Source: JACQXM01 sp964569425 (GTDB lineage: Bacteria > Planctomycetota > Phycisphaerae > UBA1845). From it: a stretch of DNA of 64,000 nucleotides. The position numbers and the translations under genes are program-made. Positions 23,795 to 33,800 of the stretch are shown piece by piece. The stretch is taken from contig CAZMVD010000004.1 of NCBI GenBank assembly GCA_964569425.1, forward strand, positions 1 to 64,000. The letters are read 5' to 3'. The notes under the pieces were generated by a model, which was not told the origin of the DNA, did not search any database, and was given only the letters and a program-made list of their open reading frames with translations. Position 1 is the stretch's first letter, and every line of letters begins with the position of its first letter.

Positions 23795-25995
23795 GGGGGG
23801 TTCAATCCCGTCAGGTGGCGAACGGTTTCATACACCGGCTGCCCATCCGGCCCGTAGGGGTCGACGAGGATCAGGCGGTCGATAACCGGCGAATCGAGCG
23901 ACAGCGGGCGGTGACACTGCGTGCAGCCGGCGGCGGGATTCGCCGCGTAGCCCAGCGACTCTTCCTTGGGCAGCACGTTGTGGTCCATGCCCCAGATGTA
24001 GGGGTACCACTCGATGGGAATGCCGGTGCCTTCGGGGTCAAAGGATGCAACCCCACCGGGCGCCGCGGCATCCTCGTACCACACGCGTTTGCCCTTCACC
24101 AGGACGGGATTGGCCGCAATCTGCCGGCCGTTGGCGTCGTTGCCCTTGAGCACCTGGAGGTAGGCGTAAATCTCCTCCGGGCGGTTGATTTCGAGCTTGC
24201 CGTCGCCGTTGTCGTCGGTGACCACGGGGAGCGGCGTGCTGCCCACGGCCTGGGCGACGCGCCAGGTGTAGATGGGCGCAATGATATCGTCGCTGAGATC
24301 TTCGGGCGTGCCCTTCCGGTCCCAGTCGGCGAAGTAGATGGTGTTCCAGATGCTGGCGGGGAACCAGCGCAGCACGCCGTCCACGTCGGCCTTCTGAATG
24401 AACGACGGGTACCACCGGCTCTTGTCCGGATCATCGGGGTTGAGCGGATCGGCGGAGTAGAAGTCGTAGGACATGCCCACGGTGCCAGGGATGGTGATAT
24501 CGCGAAAGACCACGCAGGGCACCAGCGGATAGGGAATATGGCAGAACTGGCAGGAGAGGGTCTCGTACATGTCGGTGTTGTGAATCAGGGTGCTGCCAGG
24601 GACGTCGGGCGCGTCGGGGTGTTTGAGTGGGTTGAGCGAGCCGTCGGCCAGGCGCGGCAGGTGGCAGTTGCGGCAGGTGAGCTGGTTCTGCCAGTCGAGG
24701 TCGTTGCGGTAGTGAATCTGCGGGCTGTTGCCCTTGCCGATGTTGTGGTTGATGTCACCCATGTGGCACACGGTGCACACGCGGCTCTCGTGCGGGGGGA
24801 TGTCGTTGGTCGGGTCGGCGTCGTTGAGGCGGTTGAACTTGCGGTAGTGGACGTCGCGGTCGTCGAACCAGGTGGTGCCCGAGATGGTGCTAAACGGGTG
24901 GCAGCCCCAGCAGGCGATATCCTTAGGCGGCCAGGTGACCGAAGAAGGCGAAAGGGCTAGGGCGCCGCCCGCGTCTTCCATCAGACTGCCGTTGGTCAGA
25001 CCGACGGCGTAGTCGATCTGGAGCCGCGGGGGCGACGTTCCGGTAGCCAGGTTGGAGAACCAGCCCTGGCCGGCGGTTCCCGCTGCGGCGAAGGCCGGCA
25101 CCGAGGCGCCGGTGTCGTCCACGAGGGCCGCGCCCGTGGCCAGGATCGCACGGCGCCAGGTGTGACTCATGTCGGTACCGTTGACGATGGGGCGGTCGTT
25201 GCGGTGGCACAGCAGACAATCCGGGCCGGAGGTTCCGGTGACGTTCCAGGGGGCGAGGGTTACCGTGCCGGTGGCGTAGTTTTGCACGCTGTAGTCGCCG
25301 TCGAGCGCCATCTCCGCGGCGGTTCGGCCAAGTTTTTCGTAGCCGAATTCTCCGGTGTCCGGGTCGTAGTAGCGTTCGCCGTCGCGATCGAGTTCGCCCG
25401 GCCCGCCGCCGGGGTGGCAGCCGCTGCAATCGCGCACCCAGGCAAAGCTGGTCTGGTCGATCTGCGAGGGGTGGGTGTTGTCTTTGGCCGCGAGCATGAA
25501 CTGGAACGACTGGCCCCACTTGCCGTAGCGTCCGCCGCTTTTCACCCAGAAGCGACCGTCGCCTTCATAGTCGTCGCGCATGTCGATGTTGCCGGCGGAA
25601 TCGGTACGGCCGTCCTGAAACCAGGAGCCGTTGGTGATGGTGTCCACCGGGTGGCAATCGCCGCAGGTGTGCCGTCCGCTGTAGGGGACGGTGGAGCCGG
25701 CAACGATCACGTTGCCCTGGGCGTCCTTGAGGGGCATGGGCAGGTGGCCCAGCGTGCGGACCAGCAGGGCGAGGTCGTGGAGGTCGATGTCGCCGTCGGC
25801 GTCAAGGTCCGCGGCGACAGTGCAGGCGCCGGGGGGCGCGGCGTCGGGTCCGGCCAGGCATGGGTGCCAGAGGGCGAAGTCGGTGCGGCCGACGTAGCCG
25901 TCGCCGTCATAGTCGCCGCTTGTGGTGGCGCGGGTGGAGGGGGTTAGAACCAGACCTGCTGCCAGCGGCAGCCACAACCAAATGCGCTTTGACAT
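23791..25995 (-). CDS. secreted octaheme cytochrome c with N-terminal dockerin-like segment
   Basis: Exported cytochrome of 734 residues. The signal peptide MSKRIWLWLPLAAGLVLTPS is followed by two calcium-loop repeats (GDYDGDGYVGRTDF and ADLDADGDIDLHDLALL, about residues 27-80), resembling a type I dockerin. Eight CxxCH motifs follow with heme His at residues 115, 194, 264, 366, 411, 445, 486 and 695. No CxxCK active-site heme is seen. Relatives include octaheme tetrathionate/nitrite reductase-type cytochromes, but no family was confirmed. Its stop overlaps the membrane ferredoxin start by 4 nt, so the pair likely forms a quinol-to-periplasm electron route. A dockerin-like unit on a multiheme cytochrome is unusual. 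Confidence 0.88.
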   Translation of the reverse strand: MSKRIWLWLPLAAGLVLTPSTRATTSGDYDGDGYVGRTDFALWHPCLAGPDAAPPGACTVAADLDADGDIDLHDLALLVRTLGHLPMPLKDAQGNVIVAGSTVPYSGRHTCGDCHPVDTITNGSWFQDGRTDSAGNIDMRDDYEGDGRFWVKSGGRYGKWGQSFQFMLAAKDNTHPSQIDQTSFAWVRDCSGCHPGGGPGELDRDGERYYDPDTGEFGYEKLGRTAAEMALDGDYSVQNYATGTVTLAPWNVTGTSGPDCLLCHRNDRPIVNGTDMSHTWRRAILATGAALVDDTGASVPAFAAAGTAGQGWFSNLATGTSPPRLQIDYAVGLTNGSLMEDAGGALALSPSSVTWPPKDIACWGCHPFSTISGTTWFDDRDVHYRKFNRLNDADPTNDIPPHESRVCTVCHMGDINHNIGKGNSPQIHYRNDLDWQNQLTCRNCHLPRLADGSLNPLKHPDAPDVPGSTLIHNTDMYETLSCQFCHIPYPLVPCVVFRDITIPGTVGMSYDFYSADPLNPDDPDKSRWYPSFIQKADVDGVLRWFPASIWNTIYFADWDRKGTPEDLSDDIIAPIYTWRVAQAVGSTPLPVVTDDNGDGKLEINRPEEIYAYLQVLKGNDANGRQIAANPVLVKGKRVWYEDAAAPGGVASFDPEGTGIPIEWYPYIWGMDHNVLPKEESLGYAANPAAGCTQCHRPLSLDSPVIDRLILVDPYGPDGQPVYETVRHLTGLNPP

Positions 25996-26083
25996 GTAAG
26001 CTCTCCTTGTGAAGGGATCTCTTCCGATCCAGACAAGGGTGCGGTTCCCGTTGGCCCGCGCTGTGGTACGCGACAGCGCTCCG

Positions 26084-28576
26084 CTACTTCGGCCCGGTGA
26101 ATTGATTCATCATGTCTCGATAATCAAGCAGGTCGATATCATCATCCTCGTTGAAATCAAACACGATGGAACATTCCTGCGGGGGTGCGCCGTAGCCGGG
26201 GTCGGTGTTGCTACCGCTGAAGCACGTCTGGAGCGTGGCGAGGTCGCGCAGATCCAAAGAACCATTGGCGTCGGCATCTCCCAGCAAGCATCCCTGGTAG
26301 CACGCGGCGGGGACGCAATCGGGCGTGCCACCGTCATCCAGACAATTGTGCAGGGGGTAGTCGGGGAAACAGATGGTCCCGTCGAACCAGCAACAAAGGC
26401 CCAATGCGGGGCATTGGCACTGCACGTCGATGGGCACCAGAGGACAGCGGTCGAAGCAGTCGGGCACGCCGTCGCCGTCGGTGTCTTCCATCACGTCGCA
26501 ATCGTCGGGGATGCCGTCGCCGTCGCAGTCCGGCTCGCAGCCGTCGGGCACGCCGTTTTCGTTGCAGTCGGCGCACCACAGCTCACCGGGGGGGCAGGTG
26601 GCGATGTTGCAGTCATCGGGAATGCCGTTGCCGATGCAGTCGGGTTCGCATTCGTCGGGCATGCCGTTGGCATTGCAGTCGAGGCTGCCGCCGCAGGGAA
26701 TTTCGCAACCGGAGGCGCCACAATCGATGTCGCACGCGTCCACGATGCCGTTGCCGTTGCAGTCGATGAGCGGCAGTTGCGGCCCGACGGAGCGGGCGTA
26801 GACCTGCGACGGCATGCCCGGCTTGAACAGGCCAATGGTTACGGTGGTGGGCGTGGGCGGCAGATCGGTATCGAACCAGAAGGCGTACGACGTGCCAAAC
26901 CGGATCGCGTTGGCGTTGGGGTTCACCTGGTAGGGCGTGGTGGACCAGGTCAACGCGTCGGCCGAAATGCTTGGCGCCCAGTCGGTGCCGTCGTACACCT
27001 CGCCGCTGTGGTATTCGACGTCACGGAAACCGACGTTGGCAATCACCGACGTGGGGGAGACGGGCACGCTGAACCGCCCGGCTGAGCGGTCGGAGTTCAA
27101 ATTCTGCAAGGCATAGGAGTATCGCCACACGCCGGCGGTGGGCGAAAAGGCTTTGACGGCGAGAATGAAAAGACCCTCCCCGGGAATCTGCACGTCGGTT
27201 TCCTCGACGCCGGGGTCGACGTCGCGCCAGGCGCGTACTGCCGGTCGTCCGCGCTGGGTGGCGAAGGCGCCGTCGGTCAACATTTCGTAGAATCCCTGGG
27301 GCGTCTTGATCACCAGCACTTCGCGATAGGACGCATTGTTGTTGTGGGTACCGGCAAGGGCGTCATCAGGGTTGACATAATGGCCCTGCACAAAATAGCG
27401 CGCGCCCTCGTTGAACAGTGGTTCAAGATCGCCGTGACGAATCAGCAGTCTGCGATCAAGTCCGGAGGTAGGCGCCGGATTGCTCCAACCTGACCACGGA
27501 TAAGGAAAGTACCCTGTATGGGCGTTCACCGTCGAGTTGGGGCTCATGTTGGTCTGCACCACGTTGAGACTGGCGCTATAGGGATCGGAGCAGCCCACGC
27601 CGAGGGCTTGCCCCCCTTCGACGGGGTCGTTGCACGGACCGCAAAGGTCCTGGGACACGGCGTAGAAACCGTGCTTGACCCAGCTCAGACCGATCTGCTC
27701 GAAGCGATTGTCCTTCAATCGGTAGGCATTCTGCACAATCACCGGATGCTGGTTGGTGATGGCGATCCAGTTGGCGCGCTGCGTGCCCAGGTTGCAGGCG
27801 GTGGTGCCAACGCCGTAAGCACTGATGCCGCCTTCGGTGGCGAATCTTCTGACGCTTTGCAGATCCGCCACGACGACGTCCGGCCCCACCGAGGCTGCCA
27901 CATTCTCGCCGCCGGCCAACGCGGAGGGCACCATACAACCGGGCGCGGAAGGTGCTCCGCCCAGGGGAACCAGGTGACCGTCGAAGGAGAGTGAACCGGC
28001 GGTGGCGCCCCGTGGCGAAGCCGACCCGGGTGCATCGGCCCAGTCGCCCGTGATGACCAACTCCGCGGCGAGGCGCAACTCGCTGCGCTGCGCGTTGCCC
28101 TCGAGCAGCAGAGAATCGAGCTCGAACAATTCGATCTTCGGTCCTCCGTCGGCCCGCGCGACAACGAACAGGCCGCCATGGGAAGCCACTTCAATGGCGA
28201 GCTGGTCGAGTACCACGCGGCGCCCAGCCAGGTTCCCGAGAAAAGCGCCGCGAATCGGCAGTACGCCCTCCACCACACGCAGGGGGGCGCCGGCCTTCAC
28301 TTCGAACTCCAGGGTGGCGCCGCCTGATACGACAAAGTCAACGTGACCTTCCTCCAGGAGTTGGTCTTCATCCTGGGCGGCGGCAACGAGTTCGAAGCCG
28401 AACTGTTCAAACAACGCGGGAAACCACTCGATGTGCAATTCACCGTCGCAGGCCAGGAAGTGTTCAGCGCTGCGCGATGACACGAACGGTTCTTGCATTT
28501 GCCCCTGGGCGAGGGCGCCGTTGGCCAATAGCGCAATTGACATCAACAGCCGCGGCTCAGTCCAACGATGCCACAT
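26084..28576 (-). CDS. large secreted protein with DCNGNG repeats and C-terminal dockerin-like segment
   Basis: Secreted protein of 830 residues. Start ATG 28576 follows AAGGAG, and the signal peptide is RLLMSIALLANGALAQ. The first 550 residues form a domain I recall from Phycisphaerae hypothetical proteins (VGTTACNLGTQRANWIAITN, FEQIGLSWVKHGFYAVSQ, CSDPYSASLN). Asp/Asn-rich calcium-type repeats then follow (DCNGNGIVDACDI, DCNANGMPDECEPD, DCNENGVPDGCEPD, DTDGDGVPDCFD). A terminal two-loop dockerin-like unit (GDADANGSLDLRDLATL, FDFNEDDDIDLLDYRDM) ends it. The gene lies 88 nt upstream of the cytochrome on the same strand, possibly co-transcribed. Function unknown; the repeats suggest cell-surface or matrix location. 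Confidence 0.8.
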   Translation of the reverse strand: MWHRWTEPRLLMSIALLANGALAQGQMQEPFVSSRSAEHFLACDGELHIEWFPALFEQFGFELVAAAQDEDQLLEEGHVDFVVSGGATLEFEVKAGAPLRVVEGVLPIRGAFLGNLAGRRVVLDQLAIEVASHGGLFVVARADGGPKIELFELDSLLLEGNAQRSELRLAAELVITGDWADAPGSASPRGATAGSLSFDGHLVPLGGAPSAPGCMVPSALAGGENVAASVGPDVVVADLQSVRRFATEGGISAYGVGTTACNLGTQRANWIAITNQHPVIVQNAYRLKDNRFEQIGLSWVKHGFYAVSQDLCGPCNDPVEGGQALGVGCSDPYSASLNVVQTNMSPNSTVNAHTGYFPYPWSGWSNPAPTSGLDRRLLIRHGDLEPLFNEGARYFVQGHYVNPDDALAGTHNNNASYREVLVIKTPQGFYEMLTDGAFATQRGRPAVRAWRDVDPGVEETDVQIPGEGLFILAVKAFSPTAGVWRYSYALQNLNSDRSAGRFSVPVSPTSVIANVGFRDVEYHSGEVYDGTDWAPSISADALTWSTTPYQVNPNANAIRFGTSYAFWFDTDLPPTPTTVTIGLFKPGMPSQVYARSVGPQLPLIDCNGNGIVDACDIDCGASGCEIPCGGSLDCNANGMPDECEPDCIGNGIPDDCNIATCPPGELWCADCNENGVPDGCEPDCDGDGIPDDCDVMEDTDGDGVPDCFDRCPLVPIDVQCQCPALGLCCWFDGTICFPDYPLHNCLDDGGTPDCVPAACYQGCLLGDADANGSLDLRDLATLQTCFSGSNTDPGYGAPPQECSIVFDFNEDDDIDLLDYRDMMNQFTGPK

Positions 28577-29067
28577 GATCAACTCCTTGACCAAACGGTC
28601 CGCTCCACGGTCGACGACGTTACGGAATCCGCGGGCGGGGAATATTGGTCAAAGGGGGGAACGCAGGACGCGCCCGATTTTAGCACACCGTTGGAGTGAT
28701 TTCTCAGCTTCTCGATGATGGTGCGATAAGACGGACGGAAGACCCTGCCTGGTTCCTGTTTCCGAGAACCGGAATGCCACAAGTGCCGATAAGCGAGACG
28801 CCGCACGCGCATACCCCCTCCGGGATTTCACAAGCAAGTTTGATGCCACTGAGTGAGTGACCAAATTGGCCGCTGCTTTGCTCGTGGAATGCGGTTTCGC
28901 GCTCGTATCCCGCGGGAGACCAAGCCATGCTTGATCTATGCAGTGGACGCGAATGTTCGACGAACGAGTGACGCCGGGTGATTTCGCGCAGTTGGTGCGC
29001 GAAATGCCCCAAAGACGCTGCGAGAGCCACTTCCAGTGCCGAAATGCAATCAGGACTTGAAACGGCG
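28577..29067. other. intergenic region with perfect 10-bp inverted repeat
   Basis: 491 nt lie between the desaturase stop and the start of the 830-residue secreted protein, both on the minus strand. Open frames here have no ribosome binding site or recognisable motif. The only distinct structure is the palindrome at 28981-29005. Confidence 0.5.
28981..29005. repeat. perfect 10-bp inverted repeat
   Basis: ATTTCGCGCA (28981-28990), GTTGG, TGCGCGAAAT (28996-29005). The arms are exact. No T run follows on either strand, so it is more likely an operator or an RNA hairpin downstream of the desaturase gene than an intrinsic terminator. Confidence 0.5.
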
Positions 29068-30072
29068 TCAAAGTGCTGCGATCGATGGCCTCAGGTCTGA
29101 TTGCGGCTGGTTTGCCGGGTCTTGAATCACGTCTGGATGCGGCTTCGGCGCGATACTATCGGACTGAGCTAAACGGGCCTGAATTGCCGCAGGCAATGGT
29201 ACGCGCACCTGCCACGCGAGGCGCATGGCCACGAGGAGTCGAACCACCAGGTAGCTCAGGTCAAGTTGCCACCACCGGAGCCCATGCCGCGCCGACGTGG
29301 GAAAGGCGTGGTGGTTGTTGTGCCAGCCTTCGCCGAGCGCCAGGACTCCACAAAGGAAATTATTTCGGCTTTCATCGTTACAGCGGAAAGGGCGACCACC
29401 CCAGATATGGCAAATTGAATTAATGCTCCAGGTCACGTGATGGACGAGGAAGATGCGAACCAATCCACCCCATAGGAAGCCAAGGAGCGCTCCAAGCCAG
29501 GTGCCGGTCAGAAGTCCTCCGATGGCGGTGGGGATGAACAAACCGAGCAGGACCCACAGGCCCCACAGGTTACTGACGCAATTCACGAGCCGGTCCGAAA
29601 TCAGGTCGCCGACATATCGGCTCAAACCCGGCTGATGGGGGGCGAACATCCAGCCGACGTGCGCGTGCCACATGCCGACAAACACGCCGCGGATGCCCCC
29701 GCCAAACCCGTGCGGGGAGTGAGGGTCGTCGGCCTGATCGCTGTGTTGATGGTGCCGCCGATGAACGGCCACCCAACGGATGAGCGGGCCCTGGACCGAC
29801 ATGGACCCGAGCACGCCGAGCAGAAACTTGACCGGACGGACGGTTTCGAAAGAACGGTGGGTAAAGAGCCGGTGATATCCGAGGGTGATTCCCAATCCCG
29901 TGGCGAGGTACATGGAAACGAGCAAAGACAACTCGACCCAGCCGAGTCCCCGTCCCCAAAGCAGGGCGATACCGGCTATCAGCCCTATGAATGGACCGAG
30001 CACGCCGATCAAGGTGGCGACGCGCTGCGTCCCAGTAGGTTCCAGGTGCGGTGTCTGGTCGACCTTGCCCAT
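29068..30072 (-). CDS. fatty-acid (delta-9 type) desaturase
   Basis: Membrane di-iron desaturase of 334 residues that introduces a cis double bond into acyl chains. The three histidine boxes of the acyl-CoA desaturase group are present: HRLFTH, HRRHHQHSD and HNNHH. Paired hydrophobic helices lie on both sides (IGVLGPFIGLIAGIALLWG; LGLFIPTAIGGLLTGTWLGA). ATG 30072 was chosen with GGATGG upstream; a TTG at 30096 is possible. It may adjust membrane fluidity. It lies downstream of an RRM protein often linked to cold response, though a hairpin separates them. Confidence 0.92.
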   Translation of the reverse strand: MGKVDQTPHLEPTGTQRVATLIGVLGPFIGLIAGIALLWGRGLGWVELSLLVSMYLATGLGITLGYHRLFTHRSFETVRPVKFLLGVLGSMSVQGPLIRWVAVHRRHHQHSDQADDPHSPHGFGGGIRGVFVGMWHAHVGWMFAPHQPGLSRYVGDLISDRLVNCVSNLWGLWVLLGLFIPTAIGGLLTGTWLGALLGFLWGGLVRIFLVHHVTWSINSICHIWGGRPFRCNDESRNNFLCGVLALGEGWHNNHHAFPTSARHGLRWWQLDLSYLVVRLLVAMRLAWQVRVPLPAAIQARLAQSDSIAPKPHPDVIQDPANQPQSDLRPSIAAL

Positions 30073-30150
30073 AAGCCATCCGTGCTTTGGAAACAAGAGG
30101 CACTGTCGGCCAGGGTTACCGGCGGGTGCGCTCGCTCAAATGTCGGGCGT

Positions 30151-30189
30151 AAAATGCAACCGGGAGGTCGCGGTTGCGACCTCCCGGTT
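30151..30189 (-). terminator. hairpin after the RRM gene
   Basis: A perfect 14-bp stem (arms 30158-30171 and 30176-30189) with a 4-nt loop. On the minus strand it is followed by GCATTTTA. The stem is strong and the T tract modest; it likely separates the RRM gene from the desaturase. Confidence 0.65.
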
Positions 30190-30205
30190 GATCCGGTAAC
30201 CGGTC

Positions 30206-30523
30206 TTAGTAGCGTCGGCCGCCGCCGCCACCGTAGCCGCCGCGTCCGCCGCCACCACCACCGTGGCTGCGGTTTTCTTTCGGCTTGGCTTCGTTGACCG
30301 TCAACGCGCGTCCATCCTGAGACTGCCCGTTGAGTGCGTTGATCGCAGCCTGGGCCTCCTCGTTGGAGCTCATTTCGACGAATCCGAAGCCTTTGCTGCG
30401 CCCGGTGTCGCGGTCCGTAATGACCTGGGCGGACTCGACCGTGCCGTGAGAAGCGAACATTTGTTCCAAACTCGCGTCTGTGATCGAGTAGGCCAGGTTA
30501 CCCACATACAACTTTCTGCCCAT
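30206..30523 (-). CDS. glycine-rich RRM RNA-binding protein
   Basis: Single RRM protein of 105 residues. RNP2 is KLYVGNL (residues 4-10) and RNP1 is KGFGFVEM. A Gly/Arg tail (HGGGGGGRGGYGGGGGRRY) follows. Such proteins bind single-stranded RNA and in cyanobacteria and others are often cold-induced chaperones. ATG 30523 follows AGGAG. A promoter about 170 nt upstream gives a long structured leader, as seen in cold-shock genes. It is monocistronic, with a hairpin directly after the stop. Confidence 0.94.
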   Translation of the reverse strand: MGRKLYVGNLAYSITDASLEQMFASHGTVESAQVITDRDTGRSKGFGFVEMSSNEEAQAAINALNGQSQDGRALTVNEAKPKENRSHGGGGGGRGGYGGGGGRRY

Positions 30524-30858
30524 GAAGATTTCTCCTGTAGATAGGGCAATTCGACCCGGCATTTACTTTCAGGGTCGTTCTTGAAAGAGGCCGAAATCCG
30601 GCCTGGAGGCAGGAACAGCGATTTCGCTCACGAGGCGCGGCGTAACCAATCAATCGACGCGGACCTTCTAGCGGGTCGTCAGATCCAACCGAGCGGTATT
30701 GTAGCGCAAACCCGCCATTGAGCAAGGGGGGAAAAAACGGAAAGGAACCCCGGTGTCAAACGCTCGGGTGCACCCGACCCCGTACCGGCAGGTCCTTCTT
30801 CGCCCGGCCATGGAGCATTCACCCACCACACGTCTCCAGAAATGGGCGACGGCGCGGA
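30524..30858. other. leader and promoter of the RRM gene
   Basis: No gene is seen. On the minus strand 30691-30524 would be the untranslated leader of the RRM gene, containing a small hairpin (AGGCCGGATTTCGGCCT, near 30588-30604). The promoter lies at 30698-30725. The remainder up to 30858 follows the efflux gene stop. Confidence 0.5.
30698..30725 (-). promoter_or_regulatory. promoter of the RRM gene
   Basis: On the minus strand TTGCTC (30725-30720) and TACAAT (30703-30698) are separated by 16 nt, a good sigma-70-type match. Transcription would start near 30691, giving a leader of about 165 nt. Confidence 0.65.
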
Positions 30859-33800
30859 TTATGCCGGGCGTCCGCCGGTGCCGGTTTCCGTGGTCGCCGG
30901 CTGTCCGACCGATGTTCGTGGTCGCGATGCCAACACTGAAAACAGCGCCGGCAGCATCAGCAGCGTGAGCAGGTTGTCGGAAATCACGCCGCCGATCACC
31001 ACGGTGGCCAGCGGGCGCTGCACTTCGGCTCCGACGCCGGTGTTCAGGGCCATGGGGATGAACCCCAGCGCGGCCACCAAGGCGGTCATGAGGATCGGCC
31101 GCAGGCGGATGAGCCGTGTTTCCTCAATCGCCTGATGCAGCTCCGCCCCGTCGGCCAGGCGCTGGCGGATTGTGGAAACCAGCACCAGCCCATTGAGCAC
31201 TGACACGCCCGATACTGCGATGAACCCGATGCCTGCGGAAATGGTAAAGGGCATATCGCGCAACCAGAGCGCGACGACACCGCCCACTGCGGCGAACGGA
31301 GCCCCGGTGAAGACGACCAGTGCGTCGCGCACGCTGTGCATGCTCAGGTACAGAAGTACGAAAACCAAGGCGAGCGAGATGGGAATCACGACGGTCAGGC
31401 GTTGCGCGGCGCGGATGAGGTTTTCGTATTGCCCGCCAAAGCGGAAATAGTAGCCCGCGGGAAGCGAGACCTTCGCTTCGATGTGCCGCCGCGCTTCGGC
31501 CACAAACCCACCCAGATCGCGCCCGCGGACGTTGGCCTGCACGATGATGCGGCGGCGGCCCCATTCGCGCTGGATGGTCGCGGGGCCCTCGCTCTGGCGA
31601 ACGTGCGCCAGTTGGCCAATGGGAATGCGCTGTCCTGCGGGGCCGGGGAGCGGGATGGCGGCGAGCGCCTCGGGATCTGCGCGGAAGCGATCCGGCAGTC
31701 GTATGACGAGGTCGAGGCGTTGCTGGCCCCATCGAATCTGTCCCGCGGGAATTCCGCCCAGGGCGGCCACGATGTCGAGCACGTTGCGTGCCGGGATTCC
31801 ATGGCGTGCGGCGGCGGCTTGATCGACGCGTATTTCGACGACGGGTAATCCGGTGAGTTGCTCGACGGTAACGTCCTCCGCGCCGGCGATGCCCTCCAGG
31901 GCGGCGCGCACTTCGGCGGCCGTTGCGCGGAGTGTGTCCAGATCGTCGCCGAAGATCTTGACGCCGAGGTCGGCGCGGACGCCGGCGATCATCTCGTTCA
32001 TGCGCATTTCGATGGGCTGGGTGAAGGTGAGATTCTGGCCGGGAAAGGCGGCGAGTTCGGCGTGCATGGCGTCGGCCAGTTCGGCCTGCGTGGCAGCTCG
32101 TTTCCAGCGTTCGCGCGGCGTGAGCGCCATGAAGACATCCGTGACTTCCAGCCCCATGGGGTCGGTGGAGATTTCGGGGGTACCGGTGCGGCTCCAGACG
32201 TCGCGGATTTCGTCGGGAAAGCGCTCCAGCAGGAATTGTTCGATCCGGGTGTTGTAGCGCAGCGTTTCCTCCAGCGAAATGCCCGAGAGACGCACGGCGT
32301 TGAACACGATGGCCATTTCGTGGAGCCGCGGCACGAACTCGCTGCCCAGTTGCCGGGACAGCCAGCTGCCGCCGCCAAGCACGGCCGCCCCGGCCAGCAA
32401 CGTCGCGCCACGGAACCGCAATGCCATGCCCAGCAGGGGACGATAGAGCCACTGGGCGGCGCGCACCGCGAAGTTCTCGCGCTCCCGGACGCGGCGCGAC
32501 AGGCACAGGCTGGCCAGTACCGGCGTCAGCGTGATGGAGAAGATCAGCGAGCTTAGCAGCGCGAAGATGACGGTGAGCGCCATGGGGCGAAACAGTTTTC
32601 CCTCGATGCCCTCCAGCAGCAGAATGGGCAGGTACACGACCATGATGATGAGTTCGCCGAACATGGTCGGGCGGCGAACCTCCACGGCGGCATCGCGCAC
32701 GATTTCGACGACCGAGCGCGTGTCACGGCGGTCGCCGAGCTTGCGGACGCAGTTTTCGACACTAATGACCGAGCTGTCCACGACCAACCCGAAGTCGATG
32801 GCGCCCAGGCTCAGCAGGCTGGCGGCGATTCCCGCCTGCAGCATCCAGTGGAAGGCAAAGAGCATGGCCAGGGGAATGGCCAGCGCGACAATCAGACCGG
32901 CGCGCCAGTTGCCCAGGAATACGAACAGCACGGCGACGACGAGCAACGCACCCTCAAACAGGTTGCGCTGGACGGTGGCAATGACCTGGTCCACCAGCTC
33001 GGTGCGCTCATAGAGCACTTTAACTTCGACGTCGGGCGGAAGAGAGCTGCGGACGTCGGCCAGGCGTTCTTCCAGGCGTTGGGTCACGACGTGGGCGTTT
33101 TCGCCGATGAGCATGAAGCCCAGCCCGTGGACGACCTCGCCGCGCCCGTTAGCCGTCACGCCGCCACGGCGGATTTCGTGTCCGAAGCGAACTTCGGCGA
33201 CGTCGTGGACATGAATGGGTACGCCGTCGAATGCGGCGATCATGATGTTGCCGATCTCCGCTTCGTTGACCGGCAAGCTTACGCCCTGCACGAGGTGCAT
33301 TTCGCCGGCGCGAGAGATACTGCCGCCGCCGACGCTGTGATTGTTCTGGGCCAGCGCCTCGCGCAGGTCGTCCAGCGTGAGGTTGAATTGAATCAGGCGT
33401 TCGGGGTCGGCGAGGACATGAAACTGGCGTCGTTCTCCGCCCCAGGTGTTGATTTCGGCGACGCCCGAAACCGACTGGAGCTGCGGGCGGATCACCCAAT
33501 CCTGAATGGTGGTCAGTTCCATCAGGCTGCGCGCCGAGCTGGTGACGATGTAATGGAAGATTTCACCCAGTCCGGTGGACATGGGCCCGAGCGTCGGTCG
33601 ATCCACTCCGGGAGGTAATTCGACAGTGCCAAGTTGCTCAGTGACCAACTGGCGGGCGAGGTGCAGGTCGGTGCCGTCGTCGAAGATGGCGTTGATCTGG
33701 ACGAAACCGAACTTGGAGACTGAGCGGATCTCCGCGAGCCGCGGCAGTCCTCCAAAGGCACGCTCGATGGGAAGGGTTACCTGTTGTTCGATCTCCACGG

